A DNA stretch of 64,000 nucleotides. Source: Pseudomonas sp. MAG733B (GTDB taxonomy: Bacteria > Pseudomonadota > Gammaproteobacteria > Pseudomonadales > Pseudomonadaceae). Shown here piece after piece: positions 1-7,323 of this stretch (the first letter of the stretch is position 1; every line of letters begins with the position of its first letter). The translations under genes and the position numbers were made by a program. The notes below the pieces were generated by a model, which saw nothing but the letters and a program-made list of their open reading frames with translations, was not told where the DNA came from and made no database searches. Location of the stretch: assembly GCF_036884845.1 (NCBI RefSeq), contig NZ_CP145732.1:1798001-1862000 (forward strand), read 5' to 3'.

Positions 1-258
1 GTCCTTCACGTCGCATTCGCGCTGGGAAACGATGTGCGCCAGCAGGTCGCTGCCGACGGTGGGTTCAACCGGGCTTTCGAGATCGACCGGTGGAAAGTTC
101 AGCGATTCAGGCAGCACTTCACCCGACTGTTCGGCCAGCGCTCGGGCAAAGAAATCCTGCCAGATGTGGCTGACGCCGCTCAGTGCCTGGGTGTTTCGCA
201 GGTTGTAGTCGCCGTAGGGCGAGATAAAACCTGTGAATGTGGGTTGAATGTCTGACAT
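1..258 (-). CDS. Unidentified Pseudomonas protein, N-terminal part only
   Basis: An open frame starts at an ATG at 258 and runs leftward off the window edge, leaving 86 codons. The N-terminus begins MSDIQPTFTGFISPYGDYN and contains no signal peptide or membrane segment. The visible part is moderately acidic, with a Pro/Glu-rich stretch near residues 50-66. It is divergent from rsmJ with a 93 bp gap. I do not recognise the family with certainty. Similar N-termini may be annotated as TonB-like in Pseudomonas, but nothing visible here supports a TonB function. Confidence 0.55.
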   Translation of the reverse strand, partial: MSDIQPTFTGFISPYGDYNLRNTQALSGVSHIWQDFFARALAEQSGEVLPESLNFPPVDLESPVEPTVGSDLLAHIVSQRECDVKD

Positions 259-306
259 TTCTCTCGGTCGACGCTCAGCTCTGGCAAAATGCTCGATAGT
301 TTTGTT

Positions 307-337
307 ATCGGCAGTTTTTGCCGATCATTAATTTTTT
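307..337 (+). terminator. Hairpin followed by T-run upstream of rsmJ
   Basis: ATCGGCA (307-313) pairs perfectly with TGCCGAT (319-325) around a GTTTT loop, and a six-T run follows at 332-337. It lies in the divergent gap just before the rsmJ start. It could be a small attenuator or a remnant terminator. No second structure that would show switching is visible. Confidence 0.35.
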
Positions 338-351
338 GAGCGTGTTTTCTG

Positions 352-1134
352 ATGATTGATCAACCCGCGGCCTGCCGCATCCATGTCGAGGCTCTGAGCA
401 CGAACTTTCAGCCACAGGCCGAGCAATGGGCCGAGCGCCTGGGCCTGCCGCTGCAGGTGGCTGACGGCGAGTTTGCGTTGCAGGTGGGTGACCAGGGTTT
501 GCAGCTGCAACAGCTGGGGCCGGACGCACCGGGCCCGGTGCGGGTGGACTTCGTCGAAGGTGGCGCGGCGCATCGACGGTTGTACGGTGGTGGCAGCGGG
601 CAGATGATCGCCAAGGCCGTTGGCGTCGCCCAGGGCGTGCGCCCTCGTGTGCTGGACGCTACGGCGGGGTTGGGCAAGGATGCGTTCGTCCTGGCGAGCC
701 TGGGTTGCGAAATGAGCCTGATCGAGCGTCAGCCGCTGATTGGCGCTTTGCTGGAGGATGGTCTGGCCCGTGGCGCGGAAGATTTCGACGTGGCGCCCAT
801 CGTGGCGCGCATGCGCTTGCTCAAGGGCAACTCGATCGAAGTGATGCGCAACTGGGAAGGCGAACCGCCGCAGGTGATCTACCTCGATCCGATGTTCCCG
901 CATCGTGAGAAAACTGCGCTGGTGAAGAAGGAAATGCGTCTGTTCCGGCCGTTGGTGGGGGATGATCCGGATGCGCCGGCGCTGCTTGAAGCGGCACTTG
1001 CGCTGGCCAGCCACCGGGTGGTGGTCAAGCGGCCGCGCAAGGCGCCGTGTATTGAAGGGCCGAAGCCGAGCCATGCGCTGGATGGCAAATCCAGTCGGTA
1101 TGACATTTACCCGAAGAAAGCGCTGAAGCCCTGA
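352..1134 (+). CDS. rsmJ: 16S rRNA (guanine1516-N2)-methyltransferase RsmJ
   Basis: This 260-residue protein matches the RsmJ (YhiQ) family, which uses S-adenosylmethionine to methylate N2 of G1516 in 16S rRNA of the small ribosomal subunit. An N-terminal region (about 1-75) leads into the characteristic [15 protein letters not shown] stretch. A class I methyltransferase fold follows, with the SAM-binding [11 protein letters not shown] at about 102-112 and the motif YLDPMFP at 177-183. The Asp-Pro pair is typical of enzymes acting on exocyclic amines. The length agrees with the family. The start is the first ATG that keeps the full N-terminus; its Shine-Dalgarno is weak. A REP pair follows it. 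Confidence 0.92.
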   Translation: MIDQPAACRIHVEALSTNFQPQAEQWAERLGLPLQVADGEFALQVGDQGLQLQQLGPDAPGPVRVDFVEGGAAHRRLYGGGSGQMIAKAVGVAQGVRPRVLDATAGLGKDAFVLASLGCEMSLIERQPLIGALLEDGLARGAEDFDVAPIVARMRLLKGNSIEVMRNWEGEPPQVIYLDPMFPHREKTALVKKEMRLFRPLVGDDPDAPALLEAALALASHRVVVKRPRKAPCIEGPKPSHALDGKSSRYDIYPKKALKP

Positions 1135-1147
1135 GACCGAGTTGCCC

Positions 1148-1240
1148 CCATCGCGAGCAAGCTTTGCTCCTACAGTTTGATGTCGTTTACATATCTTGTG
1201 ATCGCCCCAAATCTGTAGGAGCAAGGCTTGCCCGCGATGG
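1148..1240. repeat. REP pair, outward-facing
   Basis: CCATCGCGAGCAAGC...CTACA (about 1148-1174) and TGTAGGAGCAAGGC...GCGATGG (1214-1240) are inverted copies of the Pseudomonas REP sequence. The GATGG ends face outward and the TGTAG ends face inward, which is opposite to the other pairs in this window. It lies between convergent rsmJ and the TetR gene. Confidence 0.8.
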
Positions 1241-1273
1241 CGTCGGCACCGGCGCTGAAAATCCAAAGGTCGG

Positions 1274-1909
1274 CTAAGGCCGATACGCCCGCATAAACAA
1301 CCCCACCACTTCCAGCACATGGCTCTCGGCGGCCTCGTCATCCAACGGCTCACCACAACCAAACAGCAACCGGAAATTCGCCGCGCCCTTGAGCAGGCAG
1401 AAGAAGTGTTCCGCTGCATTGCGCGGTTTATCGATGCTCAGCACGCCGCTTTCGTTGACCTTGCTCAGCAAGCGTTCCATACCGTCCAGCATGCGCTGAG
1501 GCCCGGCCTCGAAGAAGATCAGTGAGAGGTTCGGGTCCTGACTGCCCAGCGCCATGATCAAACGGTGCAGGTTCAGCGATTCGTCACTGTTGATCAGATG
1601 ATGAAAACCGCGTGCGATGTTCAACAGCACGGTTTCCACCGCCACACCTTCCGGCAGTTCGAAAAACAGCGGCGGCAATTGCTCTTCGCACTTCGCCACC
1701 ACGGCAGCGGAGAACAGCGTCTCCTTGTCGTTGAAATGACTGTAGACGGTCAGCTTTGACACGCCGGCCTCGGCTGCGACGGCATCCATGCTGGTATTGG
1801 CATAACCCTTGGTCAAAAACAGCGTCTTCGCTGCATCGAGGATCGCCTGGCGCTTGACCAAATCCTTGGGTCTGCCTGGGCCATTGGGTGCTGAAAGATT
1901 GTTCGGCAT
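1274..1909 (-). CDS. mexL: TetR/AcrR-family repressor of adjacent RND pump (MexL-like)
   Basis: This 211-residue protein has a classical N-terminal TetR helix-turn-helix (about residues 18-64, including the stretch MDAVAAEAGVSKLTVYSHF) and a C-terminal ligand/dimerisation domain. It is transcribed divergently from a two-gene RND efflux operon and presumably represses it and itself. In P. aeruginosa the same arrangement (mexL divergent from mexJK, with no outer-membrane gene) lies near the rsmJ homologue, and lengths agree closely (MexL about 212 residues). The shared gap holds an inverted repeat overlapping a strong -10 box. The symbol rests on synteny and family, so orthology is likely but not proven. 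Confidence 0.75.
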   Translation of the reverse strand: MPNNLSAPNGPGRPKDLVKRQAILDAAKTLFLTKGYANTSMDAVAAEAGVSKLTVYSHFNDKETLFSAAVVAKCEEQLPPLFFELPEGVAVETVLLNIARGFHHLINSDESLNLHRLIMALGSQDPNLSLIFFEAGPQRMLDGMERLLSKVNESGVLSIDKPRNAAEHFFCLLKGAANFRLLFGCGEPLDDEAAESHVLEVVGLFMRAYRP

Positions 1910-1927
1910 ATTCGCTTTTATTACTGG

Positions 1928-1968
1928 ACTGGTGAGTTTGCTATTAATAACATACTCGCCAGTATAAT
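1928..1968 (+). promoter_or_regulatory. mexJ promoter with overlapping operator dyad
   Basis: ACTGGTGAGT (1928-1937) and ACTCGCCAGT (1954-1963) form an inverted repeat with one mismatch. The right half is itself a palindrome, with ATACT and AGTAT arms at 1952-1965. A perfect TATAAT (1963-1968) overlaps the right arm. TTGCTA at 1938-1943 is a possible -35 at 19 bp spacing. A TetR dimer bound here would block RNA polymerase. The arrangement is seen directly; binding by the neighbouring regulator is inferred. Confidence 0.6.
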
Positions 1969-2002
1969 TATTCCAAGCACCATTAGCGAAAGGTCCTTCA
2001 CC

Positions 2003-3103
2003 ATGTTCCGCTATGCCTTGCCCCTCGCATTGCCAGTCAGCCTGGCGTTTTTATTGACTGCGTGTGGTCATGAAGAGGCGCCGCAAGTCAGCGTTCGCCC
2101 GGCCATGGTGGTTCAGCCAGAGCCTTCGGCGCAGGCGACCGAAAGCTATCCCGGTGAAGTCCGTGCCCGTTTTGAACCGGATCTCGCGTTCCGCATCGGC
2201 GGCAAAGTCAGCCGACGACTGGTCGACGAAGGGCAGCGAGTCAAGGCCGACCAACCGTTGGCCGAGCTCGATCCCCAGGACGTGCGCCTGCAACTGGAAG
2301 CCACCCGCGCCCAAGTCGCCGCCGCCGAGGCCAATCTGAACATGGTGCGCTCCGAGCGTGATCGCTACAAAACGCTGATGGAGCGTCAACTGGTCAGCCG
2401 CTCGCAGTACGACAATCACGAAAACCTTTACCGCTCCGGTGAAGCGCGTCTCAAACAAATCAAAGCCGAATTCAACGTCTCGACCAATCAGGCCAGTTAC
2501 GCGGTGCTGCGTGCGCCGCAGGACGGCGTGGTGGCCAAGCGCGCGGTGGAAGTCGGGCAAGTGGTGGCCGCGGGGCAAACCGTGTTCACGCTCGCCACCG
2601 ATGGCGAGCGTGAAGTGTTGATCAGCCTGCCGGAGCAGAGCTTCGGTCGCTTCAAGGTTGGCCAACCGGTGTCGGTGGAACTGTGGACGCAACCGGATCA
2701 GCGCTTCGCCGGGCATATCCGCGAACTGTCGCCAGCCGCCGATCCGAAGTCCCGTACTTTTGCCGCGCGCATCGCGTTCAATGCCGGCAAAGTCCCGGCC
2801 GAGCTGGGGCAGAGCGCCCGGGTGTTTGTGCAGACTGCCGAAGTCATCCCGTTGTCGGTTCCGCTTTCGGCTCTGACCGCAGAGGGCGGCGTGACCTACG
2901 TCTGGGTGGTCAGCGCCAACAACACCTTGAAGAAGACCCCGGTGCGGGTCGGTGCCTTCGGCGAGAAAACCGTCCCGGTGTTCGAAGGCCTCAACGCCAG
3001 CGACTGGGTGGTGGCCGCCGGCGTCCATGTGCTGCTCGACGGGCAACAAGTGCGCCCGGTGGATCGCTCCAACCGCGTGGTCAATCTGGCGGACAAGGAG
3101 TAA
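2003..3103 (+). CDS. mexJ: RND efflux periplasmic adaptor lipoprotein (MexJ-like)
   Basis: This 366-residue membrane-fusion protein bridges the inner-membrane pump to an outer-membrane channel. The N-terminus is a lipoprotein signal with lipobox LLTAC (acylated Cys21). It is followed by the biotinyl-lipoyl half-motifs (FRIGGKVSRRLVDEGQRVKADQ near residues 64-85 and LRAPQDGVVAKRAVEVGQVV near 170-189), a coiled-coil hairpin between them (about 95-150) and a beta-barrel/membrane-proximal C-terminus. AAAGG precedes the ATG. Six bases separate it from the pump gene. No OprM-type gene is adjacent, as in P. aeruginosa mexJK, so the channel must be encoded elsewhere. The strong promoter overlaps a TetR-type dyad. 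Confidence 0.82.
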   Translation: MFRYALPLALPVSLAFLLTACGHEEAPQVSVRPAMVVQPEPSAQATESYPGEVRARFEPDLAFRIGGKVSRRLVDEGQRVKADQPLAELDPQDVRLQLEATRAQVAAAEANLNMVRSERDRYKTLMERQLVSRSQYDNHENLYRSGEARLKQIKAEFNVSTNQASYAVLRAPQDGVVAKRAVEVGQVVAAGQTVFTLATDGEREVLISLPEQSFGRFKVGQPVSVELWTQPDQRFAGHIRELSPAADPKSRTFAARIAFNAGKVPAELGQSARVFVQTAEVIPLSVPLSALTAEGGVTYVWVVSANNTLKKTPVRVGAFGEKTVPVFEGLNASDWVVAAGVHVLLDGQQVRPVDRSNRVVNLADKE

Positions 3104-3109
3104 TCCCCG

Positions 3110-6100
3110 ATGGGTTTCAATCTTTCCGCCTGGGCGCTGCGCAATCGCCAGATCGTACTGTTCCTGATGCTCTTGCTGGCCATCGTCGGCGCATTGTCCT
3201 ACACCAAACTCGGCCAGAGCGAAGACCCGCCGTTCACCTTCAAAGCCATGGTCATCCGCACCAACTGGCCGGGGGCGACTGCGCAGGAAGTCTCGCGCCA
3301 AGTCACCGAGCGTATTGAAAAGAAGCTGATGGAAACCGGCGAGTACGAGCGCATCGTCTCGTTCTCCCGACCGGGCGAGTCCCAGGTGACGTTCATTGCC
3401 CGCGATTCCATGCACTCGGTGGACATCCCGGAGCTTTGGTATCAGGTGCGCAAGAAGGTCAGCGACATCCGCCATACCTTGCCGCCGGGGATTCAGGGGC
3501 CGTTCTTCAACGATGAATTCGGCACCACCTTCGGCAACATCTACGCATTGACCGGCGACGGCTTCGACTACGCGGTGCTCAAGGATTACGCCGACCGCAT
3601 CCAGATCCAGCTACAACGGGTCAAGGACGTGGGCAAGGTCGATCTGCTCGGCTTGCAGGACGAAAAGATCTGGATCGAACTCTCCAACGTCAAACTCGCC
3701 ACCCTGGGCTTGCCGTTGGCGGCGGTGCAACAGGCGCTTGAAGAACAGAATGCGGTCTCCACCGCCGGCTTCTTCGAAACCACCAGCGAGCGATTGCAGC
3801 TACGGGTCTCGGGGAATTTTCAGACGGTCGATGAGATCAAGAACTTCCCGATTCGCGTCGGCGATCGTACGTTCCGCATTTCCGATGTAGCCAACGTACG
3901 ACGTGGCTTCAACGATCCACCGGCACCGCGTATGCGCTTCATGGCGGAGGATGCGATCGGTCTGGCCGTGGCCATGAAGGATGGTGGCGACATCCTGGTG
4001 CTGGGCAAAGCGCTGGAAGTCGAATTCGCCCGCATCCAGAAAAACCTTCCGGCCGGCATGCAACTGCGCAAGGTTTCCGATCAGCCCGCGGCAGTGAAAA
4101 CCGGCGTTGGCGAGTTCGTCCAGGTGCTGGTGGAAGCATTGGCGATTGTGTTGCTGGTGAGCTTCTTCTCCCTCGGCGTGCGCACCGGCATGGTGGTGGC
4201 GCTGGCGATTCCGTTGGTGTTGGCGATGACCTTCGCCTGCATGTATTACCTGGGCATCGGTCTGCACAAGATTTCCCTCGGCGCATTGGTATTGGCCCTG
4301 GGCTTGCTGGTGGACGACGCGATCATCGCCGTGGAAATGATGGCGATCAAAATGGAGCAAGGCTTCGACCGGATCAAAGCCGCGAGCTATGCCTGGACCA
4401 GTACCGCGTTCCCGATGCTCACCGGCACGCTGATCACTGCTGCCGGGTTCCTGCCAATCGCCACGGCGCAATCCGGTACTGGCGAATACACCCGCTCAAT
4501 CTTCGAGGTCGTCACTATCGCGCTGTTGGCGTCGTGGGTGGTGGCCGTGGTTTTTGTACCGTTCCTCGGTGAAAAACTCCTGCCGGACCTTGCGAAAATT
4601 CATGCAGCCAAACATGGCACGGGCCAACCTGATCCTTACGGCACACCGTTCTATCAGCGCGTCAGACGACTGGTGGAGTGGTGCGTGCATTGGCGCAAAA
4701 CCGTGATTCTGGCGACCGTGGTGTTGTTCATTGCCTCCATCGTGCTGTTCCGCTTCGTGCCGCAGCAATTCTTCCCGGCTTCGGGTCGACTGGAATTGAT
4801 GGTCGACCTGAAACTGGCCGAAGGCGCTTCCTTGAGCAACACCGCCGATGAGGTCAAACGCCTCGAAGCGCTGCTCAAGGACAAGGCGGGAATCGACAAC
4901 TACGTGGCCTACGTCGGCACGGGTTCGCCGCGGTTTTATCTGCCACTGGATCAGCAATTGCCTGCGGCGAGTTTTGCCCAGTTTGTCGTCCTGGCGAAAA
5001 CCATCGAAGAGCGTGAAAGCCTGCGCACCTGGTTGATCGCGACTCTCAACGAACAATTCCCGGCCCTGCGCTCGCGGGTCACTCGTCTGGAGAACGGCCC
5101 GCCGGTTGGTTATCCAGTGCAGTTCCGCGTCACCGGTGAACACATCGAGGAAGTCCGCGCACTGGCCCGCAAAGTCGCGGCCAAGGTTCGCGAAAATCCG
5201 CACGTGGCCAATGTTCACCTGGACTGGGAAGAGCCGAGCAAAGTCGTGTACCTGAACATCGATCAGGACCGTGCCCGGGCACTTGGCGTGAGCACGGCGA
5301 ACCTGTCGAAGTTCTTGCAGAGCTCGCTGACCGGTTCCAGTGTCAGCCAGTATCGCGAAGACAACGAGTTGATCGAGATCCTGCTACGCGGCACCGCGCA
5401 TGAGCGTACCGAGCTGTCGTTGCTGCCAAGCCTGGCGGTGCCGACCGACAACGGTCGCAGCGTGGCCCTGTCGCAGATCGCGACCCTGGAATACGGCTTT
5501 GAAGAGGGCGTGATCTGGCACCGCAATCGCCTGCCCAACGTGACTGTTCGTGCGGACATTTATGGCAAGGAACAACCGGCGACGTTGGTGAAGCAGATCA
5601 TGCCGACCCTCGATCCGATTCGTGCTGAACTGCCGGACGGCTATTTGCTGGATGTCGGTGGCACGGTGGAAGATTCGGAGCGTGGGCAGAAGTCGGTCAA
5701 CGCCGGTGTGCCGATGTTCATCGTCGTGGTGCTGACGTTGCTGATGCTGCAACTGCGCAGTTTCTCACGCACGGCGATGGTGTTTCTGACGGCGCCATTG
5801 GGGTTGATCGGGGTGACGCTGTTCCTGATGGTGTTCCGTCAGCCGTTTGGTTTTGTCGCCATGCTCGGGACCATCGCCTTGTCGGGGATGATCATGCGTA
5901 ACTCGGTGATTCTGGTGGATCAGATCGAGCAGGATATCAAGGCAGGGTTGAAGCCTTGGCAGGCGATTATCGAGGCGACGGTGCGGCGGTTCCGGCCGAT
6001 TGTGTTGACGGCGCTGGCGGCGGTGTTGGCGATGATTCCGTTGTCGCGCAGTGTGTTTTTCGGGCCGATGGCGGTGGCGATCATGGGGGGGTTGATTGTG

Positions 6101-6175
6101 GCTACGGCGTTGACGCTGCTGTTTTTGCCGGCCCTCTATGCTGCTTGGTTCCGCGTCAAGAAAGAGCCCGTTTGA
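3110..6175 (+). CDS. mexK: RND multidrug efflux transporter, inner-membrane subunit (MexK-like)
   Basis: This 1021-residue proton-driven RND pump has the family layout: TM1 at about 12-32, a large periplasmic porter loop, a block of TM helices (about 335-540), a second periplasmic loop and a final TM block (about 865-1010). The TM4 stretch LGLLVDDAIIAVE carries the adjacent acidic pair used for proton relay. The N-terminus WALRNRQIVLFLMLLL and the segment TKLGQSEDPPFTFKAM resemble MexK. MexK exports erythromycin, tetracycline and triclosan in P. aeruginosa, with outer-membrane partners encoded elsewhere. The gene is co-transcribed with the adaptor. Substrate range here is inferred. Confidence 0.82.
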   Translation: MGFNLSAWALRNRQIVLFLMLLLAIVGALSYTKLGQSEDPPFTFKAMVIRTNWPGATAQEVSRQVTERIEKKLMETGEYERIVSFSRPGESQVTFIARDSMHSVDIPELWYQVRKKVSDIRHTLPPGIQGPFFNDEFGTTFGNIYALTGDGFDYAVLKDYADRIQIQLQRVKDVGKVDLLGLQDEKIWIELSNVKLATLGLPLAAVQQALEEQNAVSTAGFFETTSERLQLRVSGNFQTVDEIKNFPIRVGDRTFRISDVANVRRGFNDPPAPRMRFMAEDAIGLAVAMKDGGDILVLGKALEVEFARIQKNLPAGMQLRKVSDQPAAVKTGVGEFVQVLVEALAIVLLVSFFSLGVRTGMVVALAIPLVLAMTFACMYYLGIGLHKISLGALVLALGLLVDDAIIAVEMMAIKMEQGFDRIKAASYAWTSTAFPMLTGTLITAAGFLPIATAQSGTGEYTRSIFEVVTIALLASWVVAVVFVPFLGEKLLPDLAKIHAAKHGTGQPDPYGTPFYQRVRRLVEWCVHWRKTVILATVVLFIASIVLFRFVPQQFFPASGRLELMVDLKLAEGASLSNTADEVKRLEALLKDKAGIDNYVAYVGTGSPRFYLPLDQQLPAASFAQFVVLAKTIEERESLRTWLIATLNEQFPALRSRVTRLENGPPVGYPVQFRVTGEHIEEVRALARKVAAKVRENPHVANVHLDWEEPSKVVYLNIDQDRARALGVSTANLSKFLQSSLTGSSVSQYREDNELIEILLRGTAHERTELSLLPSLAVPTDNGRSVALSQIATLEYGFEEGVIWHRNRLPNVTVRADIYGKEQPATLVKQIMPTLDPIRAELPDGYLLDVGGTVEDSERGQKSVNAGVPMFIVVVLTLLMLQLRSFSRTAMVFLTAPLGLIGVTLFLMVFRQPFGFVAMLGTIALSGMIMRNSVILVDQIEQDIKAGLKPWQAIIEATVRRFRPIVLTALAAVLAMIPLSRSVFFGPMAVAIMGGLIVATALTLLFLPALYAAWFRVKKEPV

Positions 6176-6180
6176 CTTGG

Positions 6181-6194
6181 CGGCCTTCGGGCCG
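6181..6194. other. UUCG-capped hairpin after the RND operon
   Basis: CGGCC-TTCG-GGCCG forms a perfect five-pair stem with a stable UUCG tetraloop six bases after the mexK stop. No T-run follows, so it is more likely a 3' stability structure than an intrinsic terminator. Confidence 0.45.
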
Positions 6195-6239
6195 ACCAGG
6201 TTCATGGTTGACGGTGTACATATCCATTCCTGCGGTAAT

Positions 6240-6560
6240 GGCGGCTTATGGTTTCGCCCTTACGGCGACTCACTTTTTTGACAAACGCCTCAAAAAAGTA
6301 AGCAAAAAAACGCTCGCCCCGAACGTACCGCCCCTCGCTGGGGCTCGGGGTTCCTTCGCTACGGTATCCATCCGGGGACACTGCCCTCCGGTCTGCTACG
6401 CGACGACCTACATGCAGCGTGTTCGACTGCGTCGAACGGCGCTGCGCGCCACTCCCCGGATGAACACCTCCACTCAGCGTCCCGAGGGGGCGGGTGAATC
6501 AAGATCAAAAGCGGCAGGCGAGCTAACGCTCGACCTGTTGAGTGGTGAAGAGCTTGGGTG
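6240..6560. repeat. Highly structured non-coding element, probable dispersed Pseudomonas repeat
   Basis: This part of the 723 bp gap between mexK and the DUF6124 gene holds no credible gene. It is packed with complementary arms: ACTTTTTTGA/TCAAAAAAGT (6272-6281/6290-6299); GCCCC-TCGCT-GGGGC nested inside CCCCGA/TCGGGG; ATCCGGGGA pairing at distance with TCCCCGGAT; GTTCGAC-TGC-GTCGAAC; and CGAGC-TAAC-GCTCG. From memory, similar sequence (CCCTTACGGCGACTCACTTTT and GTAAGCAAAA blocks) recurs between genes of many Pseudomonas. I know no function or agreed name. Boundaries are approximate. Confidence 0.5.
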
Positions 6561-6573
6561 TACGCCGATCCAT

Positions 6574-6760
6574 TGTAGGAGTGAGCCTGCTCGCGATGGC
6601 GCCCTGACAGCCGACCAATCCCTTCCGGATATACGCAGCCCAACTGTAGGAGCAAGGCTTGCCCGCGATGACGCCCTGCCAGCCAACCAATCTCTTCCAG
6701 ACATACCCAATCCAAACTGTGGGAGCCAGCCTGCTGGCGATGGCGACCTGCCAGCCAAAC
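6574..6760 (+). repeat. Three tandem direct REP-containing units
   Basis: REP cores begin at 6574, 6645 and 6719, all in the same orientation, giving units of about 71-74 bp. The spacer after each core is also conserved (blocks like CCCTG-CAGCC and ACCAATC-CTTCC). The cores differ as a set (GTGAGCCTGCTCGC, GCAAGGCTTGCCCGC, GCCAGCCTGCTGGC), each keeping its own internal pairing. This is a head-to-tail cluster, unlike the inverted REPINs elsewhere in the window. Confidence 0.75.
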
Positions 6761-6824
6761 ATTCAGACCTTTCCCACAAGACTTTCAGGTTGTCCGTCGG
6801 AAGCGCGATCTCTAGCCTTTGACC

Positions 6825-6860
6825 GTCGCTGCCAATTCAGCGACCGGGACTGCAAGCCCG
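6825..6860 (+). promoter_or_regulatory. Twin-hairpin leader of the DUF6124 gene
   Basis: GTCGCTG (6825-6831) pairs perfectly with CAGCGAC (6838-6844). It is followed immediately by CGGG-A-CT / AGCCCG (6845-6860), a six-pair stem with one bulged A and a GCA loop. The start codon lies 39 bases downstream, preceded by GGGAGC. I recall related leader sequence before other genes of this family in Pseudomonas, but a comparison is needed. Confidence 0.45.
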
Positions 6861-6898
6861 CCAATAGTTTGTTAGGTGCCTACTATGGGAGCTTCGCA

Positions 6899-7180
6899 AT
6901 GATCAAAGACACTCCAAATTCTTCCGCCACGGAATCGGAAAAACCAACGAGAGTTTCCCACCGTCCCTGCCCAATCTTCACCATCCGTCCAGGCATCAAC
7001 TCCGAAACCCTACTCGTCCACGCCTACGAAACCCTCGCCTCGGCCAATGTGATGGCCACAGAGTTGTCATCCACCCTGACCGGTCCAACCTGCAATCTGG
7101 TGTTGGGTATTCAGCAGATGATTGTCCTGGCGCAATTATCGGTGAACGGCGTGCTGGACCAACTCGACCCACAGCACTAG
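6899..7180 (+). CDS. DUF6124-family (formerly DUF3077-like) small protein
   Basis: This 93-residue soluble protein has a disordered Ser/Thr/Pro-rich head (about 1-28) and a helical tail with the pattern LLVHAYETLASANVMATELSS...GPTCNLVLGIQQMIVLAQLSVNGVLDQL. It matches a Pseudomonas-restricted family that usually occurs in many copies per genome. Function is unknown. The start is chosen because the family motif begins with MIK and GGGAGC lies just upstream. It is monocistronic, follows a paired-hairpin leader and precedes the Fic gene by 143 bp. Confidence 0.7.
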   Translation: MIKDTPNSSATESEKPTRVSHRPCPIFTIRPGINSETLLVHAYETLASANVMATELSSTLTGPTCNLVLGIQQMIVLAQLSVNGVLDQLDPQH

Positions 7181-7323
7181 CACAACAAAAAGCCAGCTGA
7201 GTCCGTACAGGTCGGCGGGCAAACATCGTTCCTACACAAATCTCAGACTCGTCTGATATTGAGACTCAAAGATCCAGGTGTTGTACTCGAGAGTCCGGTT
7301 TACGAGCGTTTGAGTCATCACCC

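Noticed and set aside
6574..6760. CRISPR-like array of three direct repeats
   Set aside because: The repeats are Pseudomonas REPs with conserved rather than unique spacers, and no cas gene is present.
6359..6779. Small minus-strand frames over the repeat and REP cluster
   Set aside because: They translate REP and repeat sequence (for example AGR-, GWQ- and SRAS-type strings), a common source of false hypothetical proteins in Pseudomonas.
5956..6822. Plus-strand frame running from the end of mexK across the folded repeat and REPs
   Set aside because: It starts out of frame within mexK and is kept open by GC-rich repeats; its sequence changes character at each repeat boundary.
7181..7323. Antitoxin gene for the Fic protein in the upstream gap
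   Set aside because: No frame of credible length or coding bias is present on either strand, and the Fic protein contains its own inhibitory motif.
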